Shown here in pieces: positions 26,640 to 35,010 of a stretch of DNA of 64,000 bases (position 1 is the stretch's first letter; the number at the start of each line of letters is the position of its first letter). Where the stretch lies: positions 62,001 through 126,000 of the forward strand of contig NZ_VFTC01000016.1 in the NCBI RefSeq assembly GCF_007003975.1, given 5' to 3'. The DNA comes from Mesorhizobium sp. WSM4306. GTDB lineage: Bacteria; Pseudomonadota; Alphaproteobacteria; Rhizobiales; Rhizobiaceae. Below the pieces are notes generated by a model that saw only the letters and a list, made by a program, of their open reading frames with translations, was not told the origin of the DNA and did not search any database. The translations under genes and the position numbers were made by a program.

Positions 26640-27356
26640 TTAGCCCGGCCGCAGCATCGAACCGGAAATGGCGAAGATGCGCTCGGCGCCCAGCATATAG
26701 GCCATCAGGGTCTCGCGGCGGAACAGGCCGGCATAGGCGCGGTCGAGCACATTGAGCGAACCGGTATAGGCGCCGAAGGCCGGCATGATCATGCGGCCGC
26801 CATCGCCGGCAAAGCAGCGTCGCCGCACCGAACGGCCGCGCTGGACGATGCGCGCACAAGGATGCAGATGGCCTGCGACTTCGCCCTCGGTTCTCGCCTT
26901 CGACGGCTCGTGGCGGAACAGCAGCGAGCCAATGGCGAGTTCGCGCACCGTCTCGCCCGGCAGGTCGGCCGGCGCTTCCGGGTCATGGTTGCCGGCGACC
27001 CAGAACCAGTCGCGGCCGGCCATCAGCGCTTCCAACCGTTCGCGGAAGGATTGATGCATTCGCTCGGCGCCGCCGCCATCGTGAAAGGAATCGCCCAGGC
27101 TGATGACGATCGCCGGCTGGTAGTCGGCGATCACCGCCTGCAGCCGGAGCAAGGTTGCGGCGGTATCGTAAGGCGGGATCAGCGCGCCGCGCCTGGCGAA
27201 GGACGAGCCCTTTTCCAGATGCAGATCGGAGACCGCAAGCAGCCTGAGATCGGGGAAGTAGAGCACGCCGCGCGGATCGCAAATCGCGCGCTCGCCGGCG
27301 ATGCCGACCACGTCGGCCTCGGCGATCAGTGTTGCACGCGCCAGCGAAAAATTCAT
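26640..27356 (-). CDS. pdeM: Ligase-associated DNA damage response endonuclease PdeM
   Basis: 238-residue metallophosphoesterase with the family motifs SDLHLEKG (D and H metal ligands), SLGDSFHDGG, AGNHDPE and a late HLHPCARI. The family (TIGR04123) belongs to a bacterial DNA repair cluster together with an Lhr-type helicase, an exonuclease and an ATP-dependent ligase. Here the start lies 1 bp after the end of the Lhr gene, so the two are certainly co-transcribed. Ligase and exonuclease genes are not in the window. It converges on qor with a 3 bp gap. Confidence 0.9.
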   Translation of the reverse strand: MNFSLARATLIAEADVVGIAGERAICDPRGVLYFPDLRLLAVSDLHLEKGSSFARRGALIPPYDTAATLLRLQAVIADYQPAIVISLGDSFHDGGGAERMHQSFRERLEALMAGRDWFWVAGNHDPEAPADLPGETVRELAIGSLLFRHEPSKARTEGEVAGHLHPCARIVQRGRSVRRRCFAGDGGRMIMPAFGAYTGSLNVLDRAYAGLFRRETLMAYMLGAERIFAISGSMLRPG

Positions 27357-27357
27357 T

Positions 27358-29904
27358 TCAAGTCAGACCCTCTTGGTCCGGTTTCGCCCTTGGCCCCATG
27401 GCCTCTTCGACCAGATCGGCGGCCTCCATGAGCAGGGACTCGTTGGCGCCGCCATTGACCGATTCCCTGCCGATCTCCAGCATGACCGGCAGAGCCAGCG
27501 GCGAAATCTGGTCGAGATGCTTATGCATGATTCGACCACGCACACGCGAGAGCATCTCGGCAAGTCTGCTGACATCGAGCAATCCGGCCGAGGCATCGGT
27601 GCGGGTTGCCTGCAGCAGGATATGGTCGGGTTCGTGGCTGCGCAACACATCGTAAATGAGGTCGGCCGAGACCGTCACCTGACGGCCGCTCTTCTCCTGC
27701 CCGGGAAAACGCTTCTCGATCAGGCCAGCAATGACGGCGCAGGTGCGGAAGGTGCGCTTCAGCATCCAGCTGTCGTTGAGCCAGGCCTCGAGATCGTCGC
27801 CCAGCATGTCCTCGTCGAACAGTTGACCAAGCGAGGGCTTCTTCGCCTTGAACAAGGCCGCCATGTCGTCGAGCGCCCAGACGGCAAGCGAATAGTCGGT
27901 GGCGACGAAGCCGAGCGGACGGGCGTTGGCGCGCTCCAGCCGGCGCGTCAAAAGCATGCCGAGCGTCTGGTGCGCAAGCCTGCCTTCGAAGGGATAGGCG
28001 ACCATGTAATGGCGGTTGCCGCGTGGAAAGGTCTCGACCAGAAGGTCGCCGCGCTTGGGCAGCACCGACTTTTCCTTCTGCAGCCTGAGCCAGTCGGCGA
28101 CCTGCTCGGGCAGCGCCTGCCAGCGGTCGCTGTCGGCCAGCATGCCGCGCACCTGCTCGGCCAGATAGGTCGACAGCGGAAACTTGCCGCCGGCATAGGA
28201 GGGCACGATGATGTTGGCGCCGGCGCCGTTCGAGACGACGCATTCGTTCTCGCGGATGCCCTCGAAATGCAGCACCTTGCCGGCGAACAGGAAATTGTCG
28301 CCGGGGCGCAGCGTCTCGGCGAAATATTCCTCGATCTTGCCCAGCACCGGTCCGCCGCGCCCGACCATGCCGCGGCCCTGCCTGACATAGCGGACGTTGA
28401 GCTCCGGCATTTCGACGATGGTGCCGACATTCAGCCGGTATTGCTGGGCAACGCGCGGATTGGAGACGCGCCACAGCCCGTCCCTGGTCTGGCGGATGCG
28501 GGCGTAGCGCTCATAGTTCTTCAGGGCATAACCGCCGGTGGCGACGAAGTCGACAACACGGTCGAAAGTCCGGCGCTCCAGCCCCGCATAGGGCGCAGCG
28601 CTGCGCACCTCTTCGAACAGTTGGTCAGCGTCGAAAGGCGCGCCGCAGGCGACACCCAGCACATGCTGCGACAGCACATCGAGCGCGCCATTGATCAGCG
28701 GTGGCGTGTCCTGCGCGCCGAGATAATTGGCGTCGAGTGCCGCCCGGCATTCCAGCACTTCGAAGCGGTTCGCCGGGATGAGGATCGCCTTCGACGGCTC
28801 GTCCATGCGGTGGTTGGCGCGGCCGATGCGCTGCGCCAGCCGGCTGGCGCCCTTGGGCGCGCCGACATGGACGACCAGGTCGACATCGCCCCAGTCGATG
28901 CCGAGGTCGAGCGTCGAGGTGGCGACGATGGCGCGCAGCGCGTTGTCTGCCATCGCCTTCTCGACGCGGCGGCGCTGGCCGACGTCGAGCGAGCCATGAT
29001 GCAGCGCGATCGGCAGCGAGTCCTCATTCGCCCGCCACAGTTCCTGGAACAGCATCTCGGCCTGGCTGCGGGTGTTGACGAAGAGCAGCGTCATGCGGTG
29101 CTTCTGGATCGCCTCATAAATCTCGGGAATGGCATAGCGCGCCGAGTGTCCCGACCACGGCACGCGCTCGCGCGAGTCGAGGATGGAGATATCGGGCCTG
29201 GCGCCGCCGGAGACGGTGATTAGCCCGGCCATCTCGCCGGCTGGATTCTGCCCGACCAGCCAGCGCCGCAACTCATCGGGCTCGGCCACGGTTGCCGACA
29301 GGCCGATCGTCTGCAGGCCGGGCACGTAAGCGCGCAGCCGCGCCAGGCCGAGCGCCAAAAGGTGGCCGCGTTTCGAAATCACCAGCGAATGCAGTTCGTC
29401 GAGCACGACATAGCGCAGATCCTCGAAGAAGCGCCTGGCATCGGGCGCCGCGATCAAGAGCGCCAATTGCTCGGGCGTGGTCAGCAATATGTCGGGAGGC
29501 GCCAGCTTCTGGCGCTGGCGCTTGTGCGAGGGCGTGTCGCCAGTGCGCGTCTCGATGGTGACGGGCAGGCCGATCTCTTCCACCGGCTTGCCGAGATTGC
29601 GCTCGATATCGACCGCCAGCGCCTTGAGCGGCGAGATATAGAGCGTGTGAATGCCGCCATGCGCCTGGCCGGGTTTGCGTCGGGGACGGTTGGCCAGTTC
29701 GGTCAGCGACGGCATGAAGCCGGCCAGCGTCTTGCCGGCCCCGGTCGGCGCGATCAGCAGCACGGATTGTCCGGCCTGGGCTCTCGCCAAAAGTTCGATC
29801 TGATGGGCGCGCGGCGACCAGCCCTTCTCGCCGAACCATCTGACGAACGGTTCGGGCAAGGCGACACTGGCATTCTGTTCGGCAAGGCGCGGCTGCTCGG
29901 TCAC
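27358..29904 (-). CDS. lhr: Ligase-associated DEXH-box helicase (Lhr-like)
   Basis: 848-residue superfamily-2 helicase. Walker A APTGAGKT (about 54-61) and Walker B DELH lie in the first RecA domain. The second domain carries motif IV to VI elements (LFVNTRSQAE, ATSTLDLGID, QRIGRANHR). A winged-helix and Lhr-core C-terminal region follow. The length and the coupling to pdeM match the short ligase-associated Lhr subfamily (TIGR04121), which acts in DNA repair, in contrast to the roughly 1500-residue enterobacterial Lhr. It begins a two-gene operon; no SOS-type box was seen upstream. Confidence 0.9.
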   Translation of the reverse strand: MTEQPRLAEQNASVALPEPFVRWFGEKGWSPRAHQIELLARAQAGQSVLLIAPTGAGKTLAGFMPSLTELANRPRRKPGQAHGGIHTLYISPLKALAVDIERNLGKPVEEIGLPVTIETRTGDTPSHKRQRQKLAPPDILLTTPEQLALLIAAPDARRFFEDLRYVVLDELHSLVISKRGHLLALGLARLRAYVPGLQTIGLSATVAEPDELRRWLVGQNPAGEMAGLITVSGGARPDISILDSRERVPWSGHSARYAIPEIYEAIQKHRMTLLFVNTRSQAEMLFQELWRANEDSLPIALHHGSLDVGQRRRVEKAMADNALRAIVATSTLDLGIDWGDVDLVVHVGAPKGASRLAQRIGRANHRMDEPSKAILIPANRFEVLECRAALDANYLGAQDTPPLINGALDVLSQHVLGVACGAPFDADQLFEEVRSAAPYAGLERRTFDRVVDFVATGGYALKNYERYARIRQTRDGLWRVSNPRVAQQYRLNVGTIVEMPELNVRYVRQGRGMVGRGGPVLGKIEEYFAETLRPGDNFLFAGKVLHFEGIRENECVVSNGAGANIIVPSYAGGKFPLSTYLAEQVRGMLADSDRWQALPEQVADWLRLQKEKSVLPKRGDLLVETFPRGNRHYMVAYPFEGRLAHQTLGMLLTRRLERANARPLGFVATDYSLAVWALDDMAALFKAKKPSLGQLFDEDMLGDDLEAWLNDSWMLKRTFRTCAVIAGLIEKRFPGQEKSGRQVTVSADLIYDVLRSHEPDHILLQATRTDASAGLLDVSRLAEMLSRVRGRIMHKHLDQISPLALPVMLEIGRESVNGGANESLLMEAADLVEEAMGPRAKPDQEGLT

Positions 29905-29967
29905 GCGAAAGAGGTAGCGCGAGCGCGCGCGAACGCCAAGCGAAATCGGAACAAAAGGTGATCGGGG

Positions 29968-30112
29968 AGAGCGCTCCTCGCCCCGTTTACGGGGAGAGGA
30001 TGCCGGCAGGCAGGTGAGGGGCAGCGCTAACGTGTGAGGTTGTCGACGTCAGCGCCGCCCCTCATCCGCCCTTCGGGCACCTTCTCCCCGTGAACGGGGC
30101 GAAGGAAGGGAG
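29968..30112. repeat. MITE-like inverted-repeat element (family B, copy 3)
   Basis: Left arm about 29968-30030 and right arm about 30048-30112 are imperfect inverted copies sharing CGCCCCGTT-ACGGGGAGA and GTGAGGGGC(A/G)GCGCT. It fills the gap between the lhr start and the NlpC/P60 stop and could serve as a transcription barrier. Confidence 0.75.
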
Positions 30113-30113
30113 G

Positions 30114-30974
30114 CTACAGCCTTCGAAACCCCGTCGGCCCGCCATACAGATACCCAATCCGGTCGATCGCGTCCTTCAGTCCTTCGCGCGATACCAGCAT
30201 GGTGTGGCCGTTGGCGTGGATCATATCGCGGGCGTCGGTCATGATGGCGACGTGGCCCTTCCAGAACACCAGGTCGCCGCGCTTCAGCCCGGCGAAATCC
30301 GGACCCGGATCGAGCGGCTCGCCGAGGCCTGCCGCCTGCATGTCGGAATCGCGCAGGACATTGCGGCCGGCCATGCGCATGGCCAGTTGGACAAGGCCCG
30401 AACAGTCGATGCCGAAGCCCGACGTGCCGCCCCAGAGATAGGGCGTGCCGAGAAACATCTCGGCCACCGAGACGTAGTCGGCGGCGACATCGCCGAGCGG
30501 TCGCAGATGGCCGGCGATCAGCGCCTCGCCGGAGGGCAGCAGCGCATAGTGGGTGCCGCGCGTTTCGGCAGCGCTCGTCACCGTCACTGTCGAGCCCATC
30601 GACAGCTGGCCGGCGATCGGAAAGCGCAGGTCGGCGCCGGGATACAGGAAGGTGCGCGGCGCAGACACAATATGGGTGGGCGCATGCGCGCGAGCACCCA
30701 GCATCGTGGCACCGACATAGCCGACATAGCCGTCGCGTTCAGCCTGGACCCAGGCCCAGCCCTCGGCTTCCTCGAAGACAAGCACATCGTCACCAAACAG
30801 CACCTGCGTGTTGACGCCGGCATCCGGGCGCGGCGCCTTGCGGATATCGGCCACGGAGGCCGCGATGCGCGCCGGACGGCCGGTGACGAAGCGATCGGCC
30901 GATACCTCGCCTTTCAGCCTGGCATCGGCGAGGTCGGAACGGAAGGCGTGAAGGCGGGCATCCCTGGCAGTCAA
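30114..30974 (-). CDS. NlpC/P60 cysteine hydrolase with SH3-type domains
   Basis: 286-residue cell-wall hydrolase. The N-terminal half (about 40-155) resembles the bacterial SH3-like domains found in YkfC-type enzymes. The C-terminal NlpC/P60 domain (about 165-286) has the catalytic Cys191 (GIDCSGLVQ), His241 (FWKGHVAIM) and a third polar residue His253. The family cleaves gamma-D-glutamyl-diamino acid bonds of peptidoglycan or its recycled peptides. No signal peptide is seen, which favours a cytoplasmic muropeptide-recycling role. It follows the MarR gene by 26 bp and is probably co-transcribed. Confidence 0.88.
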   Translation of the reverse strand: MTARDARLHAFRSDLADARLKGEVSADRFVTGRPARIAASVADIRKAPRPDAGVNTQVLFGDDVLVFEEAEGWAWVQAERDGYVGYVGATMLGARAHAPTHIVSAPRTFLYPGADLRFPIAGQLSMGSTVTVTSAAETRGTHYALLPSGEALIAGHLRPLGDVAADYVSVAEMFLGTPYLWGGTSGFGIDCSGLVQLAMRMAGRNVLRDSDMQAAGLGEPLDPGPDFAGLKRGDLVFWKGHVAIMTDARDMIHANGHTMLVSREGLKDAIDRIGYLYGGPTGFRRL

Positions 30975-31000
30975 ATCAGCAATCCAGCTATTGGGTATGG

Positions 31001-31351
31001 TCAGATGGGCAGCTCATGCGCCCGGGCAACGATACCATCGCCGAAGCGCTCGACAAAGAGCGCGCCTTCGACCGTGCGCCGGATCAGCACGTTGCGCTTG
31101 TCGAGCTCGTCGCGATGGCGCGACACCAGCTTCAGCGCGCCCATCGTATCCAGCGCGCGGGTGATGACCGGCTTGGTGACGTTGAGCCGGGCTGCCAGGC
31201 CGCGCACTGTATGCGGCGGGGGATCAAGATAGATGGTGAACAGGATCGCCGTCTGGCGCATGGTGAGATCGGGCGCGTTATCGCGCACCTGCGACAGCAT
31301 CACCTGCTGCCACAGTCGCATCGCCTGGCTCGGACGCATCGAAATCGACAT
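31001..31351 (-). CDS. MarR-type winged-helix regulator (short)
   Basis: 116-residue protein with a clear MarR core: LTMRQTAILFTIYLDP, the recognition region VRGLAARLNVTKPVITRALDTM, and a basic wing SRHRDELDKRNVLIR. It is shorter than the usual 140-150 residues because the N- and C-terminal dimerisation helices are reduced. It is upstream of and in line with the NlpC/P60 gene. The target is unknown. The start MSISMRPSQ has no strong alternative. Confidence 0.8.
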   Translation of the reverse strand: MSISMRPSQAMRLWQQVMLSQVRDNAPDLTMRQTAILFTIYLDPPPHTVRGLAARLNVTKPVITRALDTMGALKLVSRHRDELDKRNVLIRRTVEGALFVERFGDGIVARAHELPI

Positions 31352-31421
31352 CGCCCGAGCATGACGGCAAATTGTTTCGGTTCCGTTTCAGTCTGGAGGC
31401 CGTGCGCTATGCCTCATGACC

Positions 31422-32783
31422 TCAGGCATAGCGCCTCGAAATGATCCGCTCCAGCGCACGGATGCCTTGCGCCTCGCCGCCCGCAGGGCCGTAGGGGCGG
31501 TCGGACGGGTTCCAGGCAAAGATGTCGAAATGCGCCCAGCCCGGCGTCCGCTCGACAAAGCGTTTCAGGAACAGCGCCGCGGTAACCGAACCGGCAAAGC
31601 CGTCGGTGGTGACATTGTTGATGTCGGCGATCTTCGAGGCCAGCCTGGCATCGTAGGGCCGCCACAGCGGCATGCGCCACAACGGATCCTCGACGGCAAC
31701 GGAGGCCGCCACCAATTCGGACGCCAGCGCTTCGTCGCCGGTGTAGAAAGGCGGCAGGTCGGGACCGAGCGCGACGCGCGCGGCCCCGGTCAGCGTCGCC
31801 ATGTCGATCAACAGTTCAGGCTCCTCATCATCGGCCAGCGCCAGTGCATCCGCCAACACCAGCCGCCCTTCTGCGTCGGTGTTGCCGATCTCGACGGTGG
31901 TCCCCTTGCGGCTGGTCAGCACATCGCCAGGCCGGAAAGCATTGCCGGCAATCGAGTTCTCAACCGCCGGGATCAGGACGCGCAGCCGGACCTTCAGCCC
32001 GGCGGCCATGATCATCGAGGCGAGGCCCAGCACATTGGCGGCGCCGCCCATATCCTTCTTCATCAACAGCATGCCCGACGACGGTTTGATGTCGAGACCG
32101 CCTGTGTCGAAACAGACGCCCTTGCCGACCAGCGTCACCTTCGGCGCATCGGCCCGTCCCCAAATCATGTCGATCAGGCGCGGCGCCCCGACAGAGGCGC
32201 GGCCGACCGCATGAATCATCGGAAAATTCTGCTTGAGCAGATCGTCGCCCTTGATCACCGACACCTCGGCCTTGTGTGTCGCCGCCAAGGCCCGCACGGC
32301 CTTTTCCAACTCGTCCGGTCCCATGTCACTGGTCGGCGTATTGACGAGATCGCGCGTCAGGAAGACGCCGTCGGCGATGCGGCGGACACGGCCCGCATCG
32401 GCGCCGGCCGGCAGCGCAAAGCGCAATACCTTGCCTGGCTTCTTGCCGTATCGGGTGAAGACATAGCCGCCGAGAACCAGGGCTATGGCCGAGAGTTCCG
32501 GCTCGGCATGCGCCGAGGCAAGGTGCCAGTCGCCTTCCGGCAGGGCCCTCGCCAGCGCACCGATGGCCAGCGCGCCCTCGCCTTCGCCGATGCCGAAAAG
32601 GGCGCCGGCAAGCGCGCCGTTTTCGCCGGGCACGGCGAGTGTCCTGCCGGCTTCGCCGGAAAAGCCGTTGGCGGCCGCCCAGGTGATCGTGGAAGGCGAA
32701 AGCCCCAAGGCCTCCAGGCCATCCCTCGCGACCAGATGGACGGGCAAGGCAGTGTCTAGTGTCTCGACGAGTTCGACGGGCAT
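31422..32783 (-). CDS. Leucyl aminopeptidase family protein (M17)
   Basis: 453-residue di-zinc aminopeptidase. Signatures include VGKGVCFDTGGLDIKP with the metal-binding Asp and Lys, KKDMGGAA, and the family hallmark NTDAEGRLVLADAL. The N-terminal domain is reduced compared with E. coli PepA (503 residues), as usual for this alphaproteobacterial subgroup. It releases N-terminal residues from peptides in the cytoplasm. Located upstream of the MarR gene on the same strand with 70 bp between, so it could share a transcript with it, though roles are not obviously linked. Confidence 0.9.
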   Translation of the reverse strand: MPVELVETLDTALPVHLVARDGLEALGLSPSTITWAAANGFSGEAGRTLAVPGENGALAGALFGIGEGEGALAIGALARALPEGDWHLASAHAEPELSAIALVLGGYVFTRYGKKPGKVLRFALPAGADAGRVRRIADGVFLTRDLVNTPTSDMGPDELEKAVRALAATHKAEVSVIKGDDLLKQNFPMIHAVGRASVGAPRLIDMIWGRADAPKVTLVGKGVCFDTGGLDIKPSSGMLLMKKDMGGAANVLGLASMIMAAGLKVRLRVLIPAVENSIAGNAFRPGDVLTSRKGTTVEIGNTDAEGRLVLADALALADDEEPELLIDMATLTGAARVALGPDLPPFYTGDEALASELVAASVAVEDPLWRMPLWRPYDARLASKIADINNVTTDGFAGSVTAALFLKRFVERTPGWAHFDIFAWNPSDRPYGPAGGEAQGIRALERIISRRYA

Positions 32784-32933
32784 TCGATGGTCTCCGCGCA
32801 GGCTTGCAAGTCGTCCCCAGTCACCTGACAGGGACGTCGAATGATTTCAACATCTATGCACAGAGGCCAGGCATAGGAAAATGCAAGCCAATGGCTTCCG
32901 GCGGGCCGCGTACCGATCTCAACGGGCCGCTTT

Positions 32934-32965
32934 TTAACTATCCGTTAGGGTTAACAGAATATTTC
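32934..32965 (+). promoter_or_regulatory. Two CtrA-like sites upstream of tadD
   Basis: TTAA-CTATCCG-TTAG (32934-32948) and, 3 bp later, TTAA-CAGAATA-TTTC (32951-32965). Both have the 7-base spacing of CtrA boxes; the first has one mismatch to TTAA-N7-TTAA, the second two. They lie in the AT-rich part of the spacer before the tadD start. Confidence 0.4.
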
Positions 32966-33023
32966 TGGGGGAATGAAGACGGCCACGCAATGGCCGCGCG
33001 CAGGAATGGAGAGCCCCGTGCCG

Positions 33024-33845
33024 ATGCCGACCAACCGCAGGATGAACGTCACGGGCAAACGGTTGGTCACCACGGCGTTGCTGATGGCGCTCGCGGCCGG
33101 TGTTGCCGGGTGCGGAACCAGCAAGCTCACGACCGGCTCGATCGGGCGCACCAGCGGCAAACCGCTGGAAACCATGTCGGCCAACGAGTTGCACAGCGCG
33201 ACCACGCGGCTTGGCGAATCCTACGCGAAGAATCCCAACGACAAGCGGCTGGCGACAAATTTTGCGGCGGCGTTGCAGATGGACGGCGATGCCGACCAGT
33301 CGCTTGCCGTGATGCGCAAGCTCGCGATCGCCTACCCCAAGGATCGCGACGTGCTCGCCGCTTATGGCAAGGCCCTCGCCGCCAACGGCCAGTTCGAGTC
33401 CGCGCTCGACGCCGTGCGCCGGGCGCAGACGCCGGAATATCCGGACTGGCGGCTGATGTCGGCGGAGGCCGCCATCCTCGACCAGATCGGCCAGAAGGAT
33501 GAAGCGCGCCAGGATTATCGCAAGGCGCTGGACCTCAAGCCAAACGAGCCCTCGATCCTTTCCAATCTCGGCATGTCCTATGTGCTGGAAGGCGATCTGC
33601 GCACCGCCGAGACCTATATGCGCTCGGCCGCCCAGCAACCGAACGCCGACAGCCGGGTGCGCCAGAACCTGGCGCTGGTCGTGGGTCTTCAGGGCCGTTT
33701 CGACGAGGCCGAGAAGATCGCCTCGCAGGAGCTTTCGCCCGAACAGGCGCAAGCCAATGTGGCCTACCTTCGCCAGATGCTTGCCCAGCAGAACGCCTGG
33801 AGCCAGCTCAAGGATCAGGACAAGGGCAAGCCGGCGACCAACTGA
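33024..33845 (+). CDS. tadD: Tad pilus lipoprotein with TPR repeats (TadD)
   Basis: 273-residue outer-membrane lipoprotein expected to help the secretin assemble. A signal sequence ends in a lipobox-like VAGC, then several tetratricopeptide units follow (about 60-250; for example YRKALDLKPNEPSILSNLG). The frame is open from an ATG at 32973; I favour the ATG at 33024, with GGAG upstream, because it gives a shorter leader, and 33042 is also possible. It is transcribed toward tadC; both end at a shared terminator. In other alphaproteobacteria tadD often follows tadC on the same strand, so the inversion here is noteworthy. Confidence 0.85.
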   Translation: MPTNRRMNVTGKRLVTTALLMALAAGVAGCGTSKLTTGSIGRTSGKPLETMSANELHSATTRLGESYAKNPNDKRLATNFAAALQMDGDADQSLAVMRKLAIAYPKDRDVLAAYGKALAANGQFESALDAVRRAQTPEYPDWRLMSAEAAILDQIGQKDEARQDYRKALDLKPNEPSILSNLGMSYVLEGDLRTAETYMRSAAQQPNADSRVRQNLALVVGLQGRFDEAEKIASQELSPEQAQANVAYLRQMLAQQNAWSQLKDQDKGKPATN

Positions 33846-33901
33846 GCGCCGAATACACCTCCGCGCAGCGCAAAATCCATCCACATCAAAGCTGAAAATC
33901 C

Positions 33902-33933
33902 AAGAGCCGTATTGCATCAGCAACGCGGCTCTT
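33902..33933. terminator. Bidirectional terminator between tadD and tadC
   Basis: AAGAGCCG...CGGCTCTT stem with an inner TTGC/GCAA extension, 20 bp before the tadC stop and 56 bp after tadD. It serves both convergent units. Confidence 0.75.
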
Positions 33934-33953
33934 TCGTATGGCTGCAACGAAGC

Positions 33954-34970
33954 CTACTGGCTCGAGGAATTGTGCTGGTCGCCGAAGATGCCGCGCTGGC
34001 TAACCTGCATGCCGGCCGGTCCAAGAATGATGGCGAACAACACCGGCAGGAAAAACAGGATCATCGGCACGGTGAGCTTCGGCGGCAGGGCGGCGGCCTT
34101 CTTCTCGGCGGCATTCATGCGCATGTCGCGACTTTCCGAGGCCAGCACGCGTAATGCGTGCGCCACGGGCGTGCCGTAGCGCTCGGCCTGGACCAGCGCC
34201 TGGGACACCGACTTCACCGATTCCAGGCCGGTACGAGCCGCGAGGTTTTCATAAGCCTGCTTGCGCTCCTGCAGATAAGAGAGTTCGGCATTGGTCAGCA
34301 CGAACTCCTCCGCCAACGCCACCGACTGCGAGCCGATCTCATCGGCGACCCTGCGCATTGCAGCCTCTACCGACATGCCCGACTCGACGCAGATCAGCAT
34401 CAGGTCGAGCGCATCCGGCCACGCCTGCTGGATCGACTGCTTGCGCTTGGCGGCACGGTTGTTGACGTAAAGGATCGGCGCGTAGAAACCGGCATAGGCG
34501 ACAAGGATGCAGACGAACAGCTTCACGAAAGCCGGCCGGTCCGGCAGCCCGCCGAGCACGAACAGATAGATCGCCGCCAGCGCGAAACCGACAAAGGGCA
34601 GGACCAGGCGGAAAAACAGGAAGCGCGTCAGCGGGTTCTGGCCACGAAAGCCCGCCACTTTGAGCTTCTGCAACGTGCCTTCATCGGCCAGCGCACGCCG
34701 AAGGTCCAGCCTGTCGACGATGTTGCGCATGCCGACAGACTGTTCCTCGCGCAGCCCCTTGCTGCGGCGATTGGCTTCGTTGGCCAGCCGCGCGCGCTGC
34801 TTGGCACGCAGTTCGTCACGCTCCAGCGCGACCGATTTCATGCGCGCCTTGAGCTGATTGCCGCCCAGGGCCGGCAGCAGCGTGAAGACGGTCGCGAACA
34901 CCGCGATGCCGACCAGCAATGCGATCAGGAAGGCGGGATCGGTCAGCGATTTGACGACTTGGTCGGTCAT
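33954..34970 (-). CDS. tadC: Tad platform protein TadC (type II secretion F family)
   Basis: 338-residue inner-membrane protein with a T2SSF domain (about 175-310; PDALDLMLICVESGMSVEAAM) and membrane helices near the N-terminus (about 12-32), in the middle and at the C-terminus. It pairs with TadB to form the membrane platform on which CpaF/TadA works. Last gene of the leftward tad operon, 40 bp after tadB. Confidence 0.92.
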   Translation of the reverse strand: MTDQVVKSLTDPAFLIALLVGIAVFATVFTLLPALGGNQLKARMKSVALERDELRAKQRARLANEANRRSKGLREEQSVGMRNIVDRLDLRRALADEGTLQKLKVAGFRGQNPLTRFLFFRLVLPFVGFALAAIYLFVLGGLPDRPAFVKLFVCILVAYAGFYAPILYVNNRAAKRKQSIQQAWPDALDLMLICVESGMSVEAAMRRVADEIGSQSVALAEEFVLTNAELSYLQERKQAYENLAARTGLESVKSVSQALVQAERYGTPVAHALRVLASESRDMRMNAAEKKAAALPPKLTVPMILFFLPVLFAIILGPAGMQVSQRGIFGDQHNSSSQ

Positions 34971-35010
34971 TCGTTTTCAGTCTTTTCGTTCGAGCTTTCC
35001 GAAGTCGGGC

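Noticed and set aside
27301..29223. 640-codon open frame antisense to lhr
   Set aside because: Antisense shadow of a helicase gene with all its motifs.
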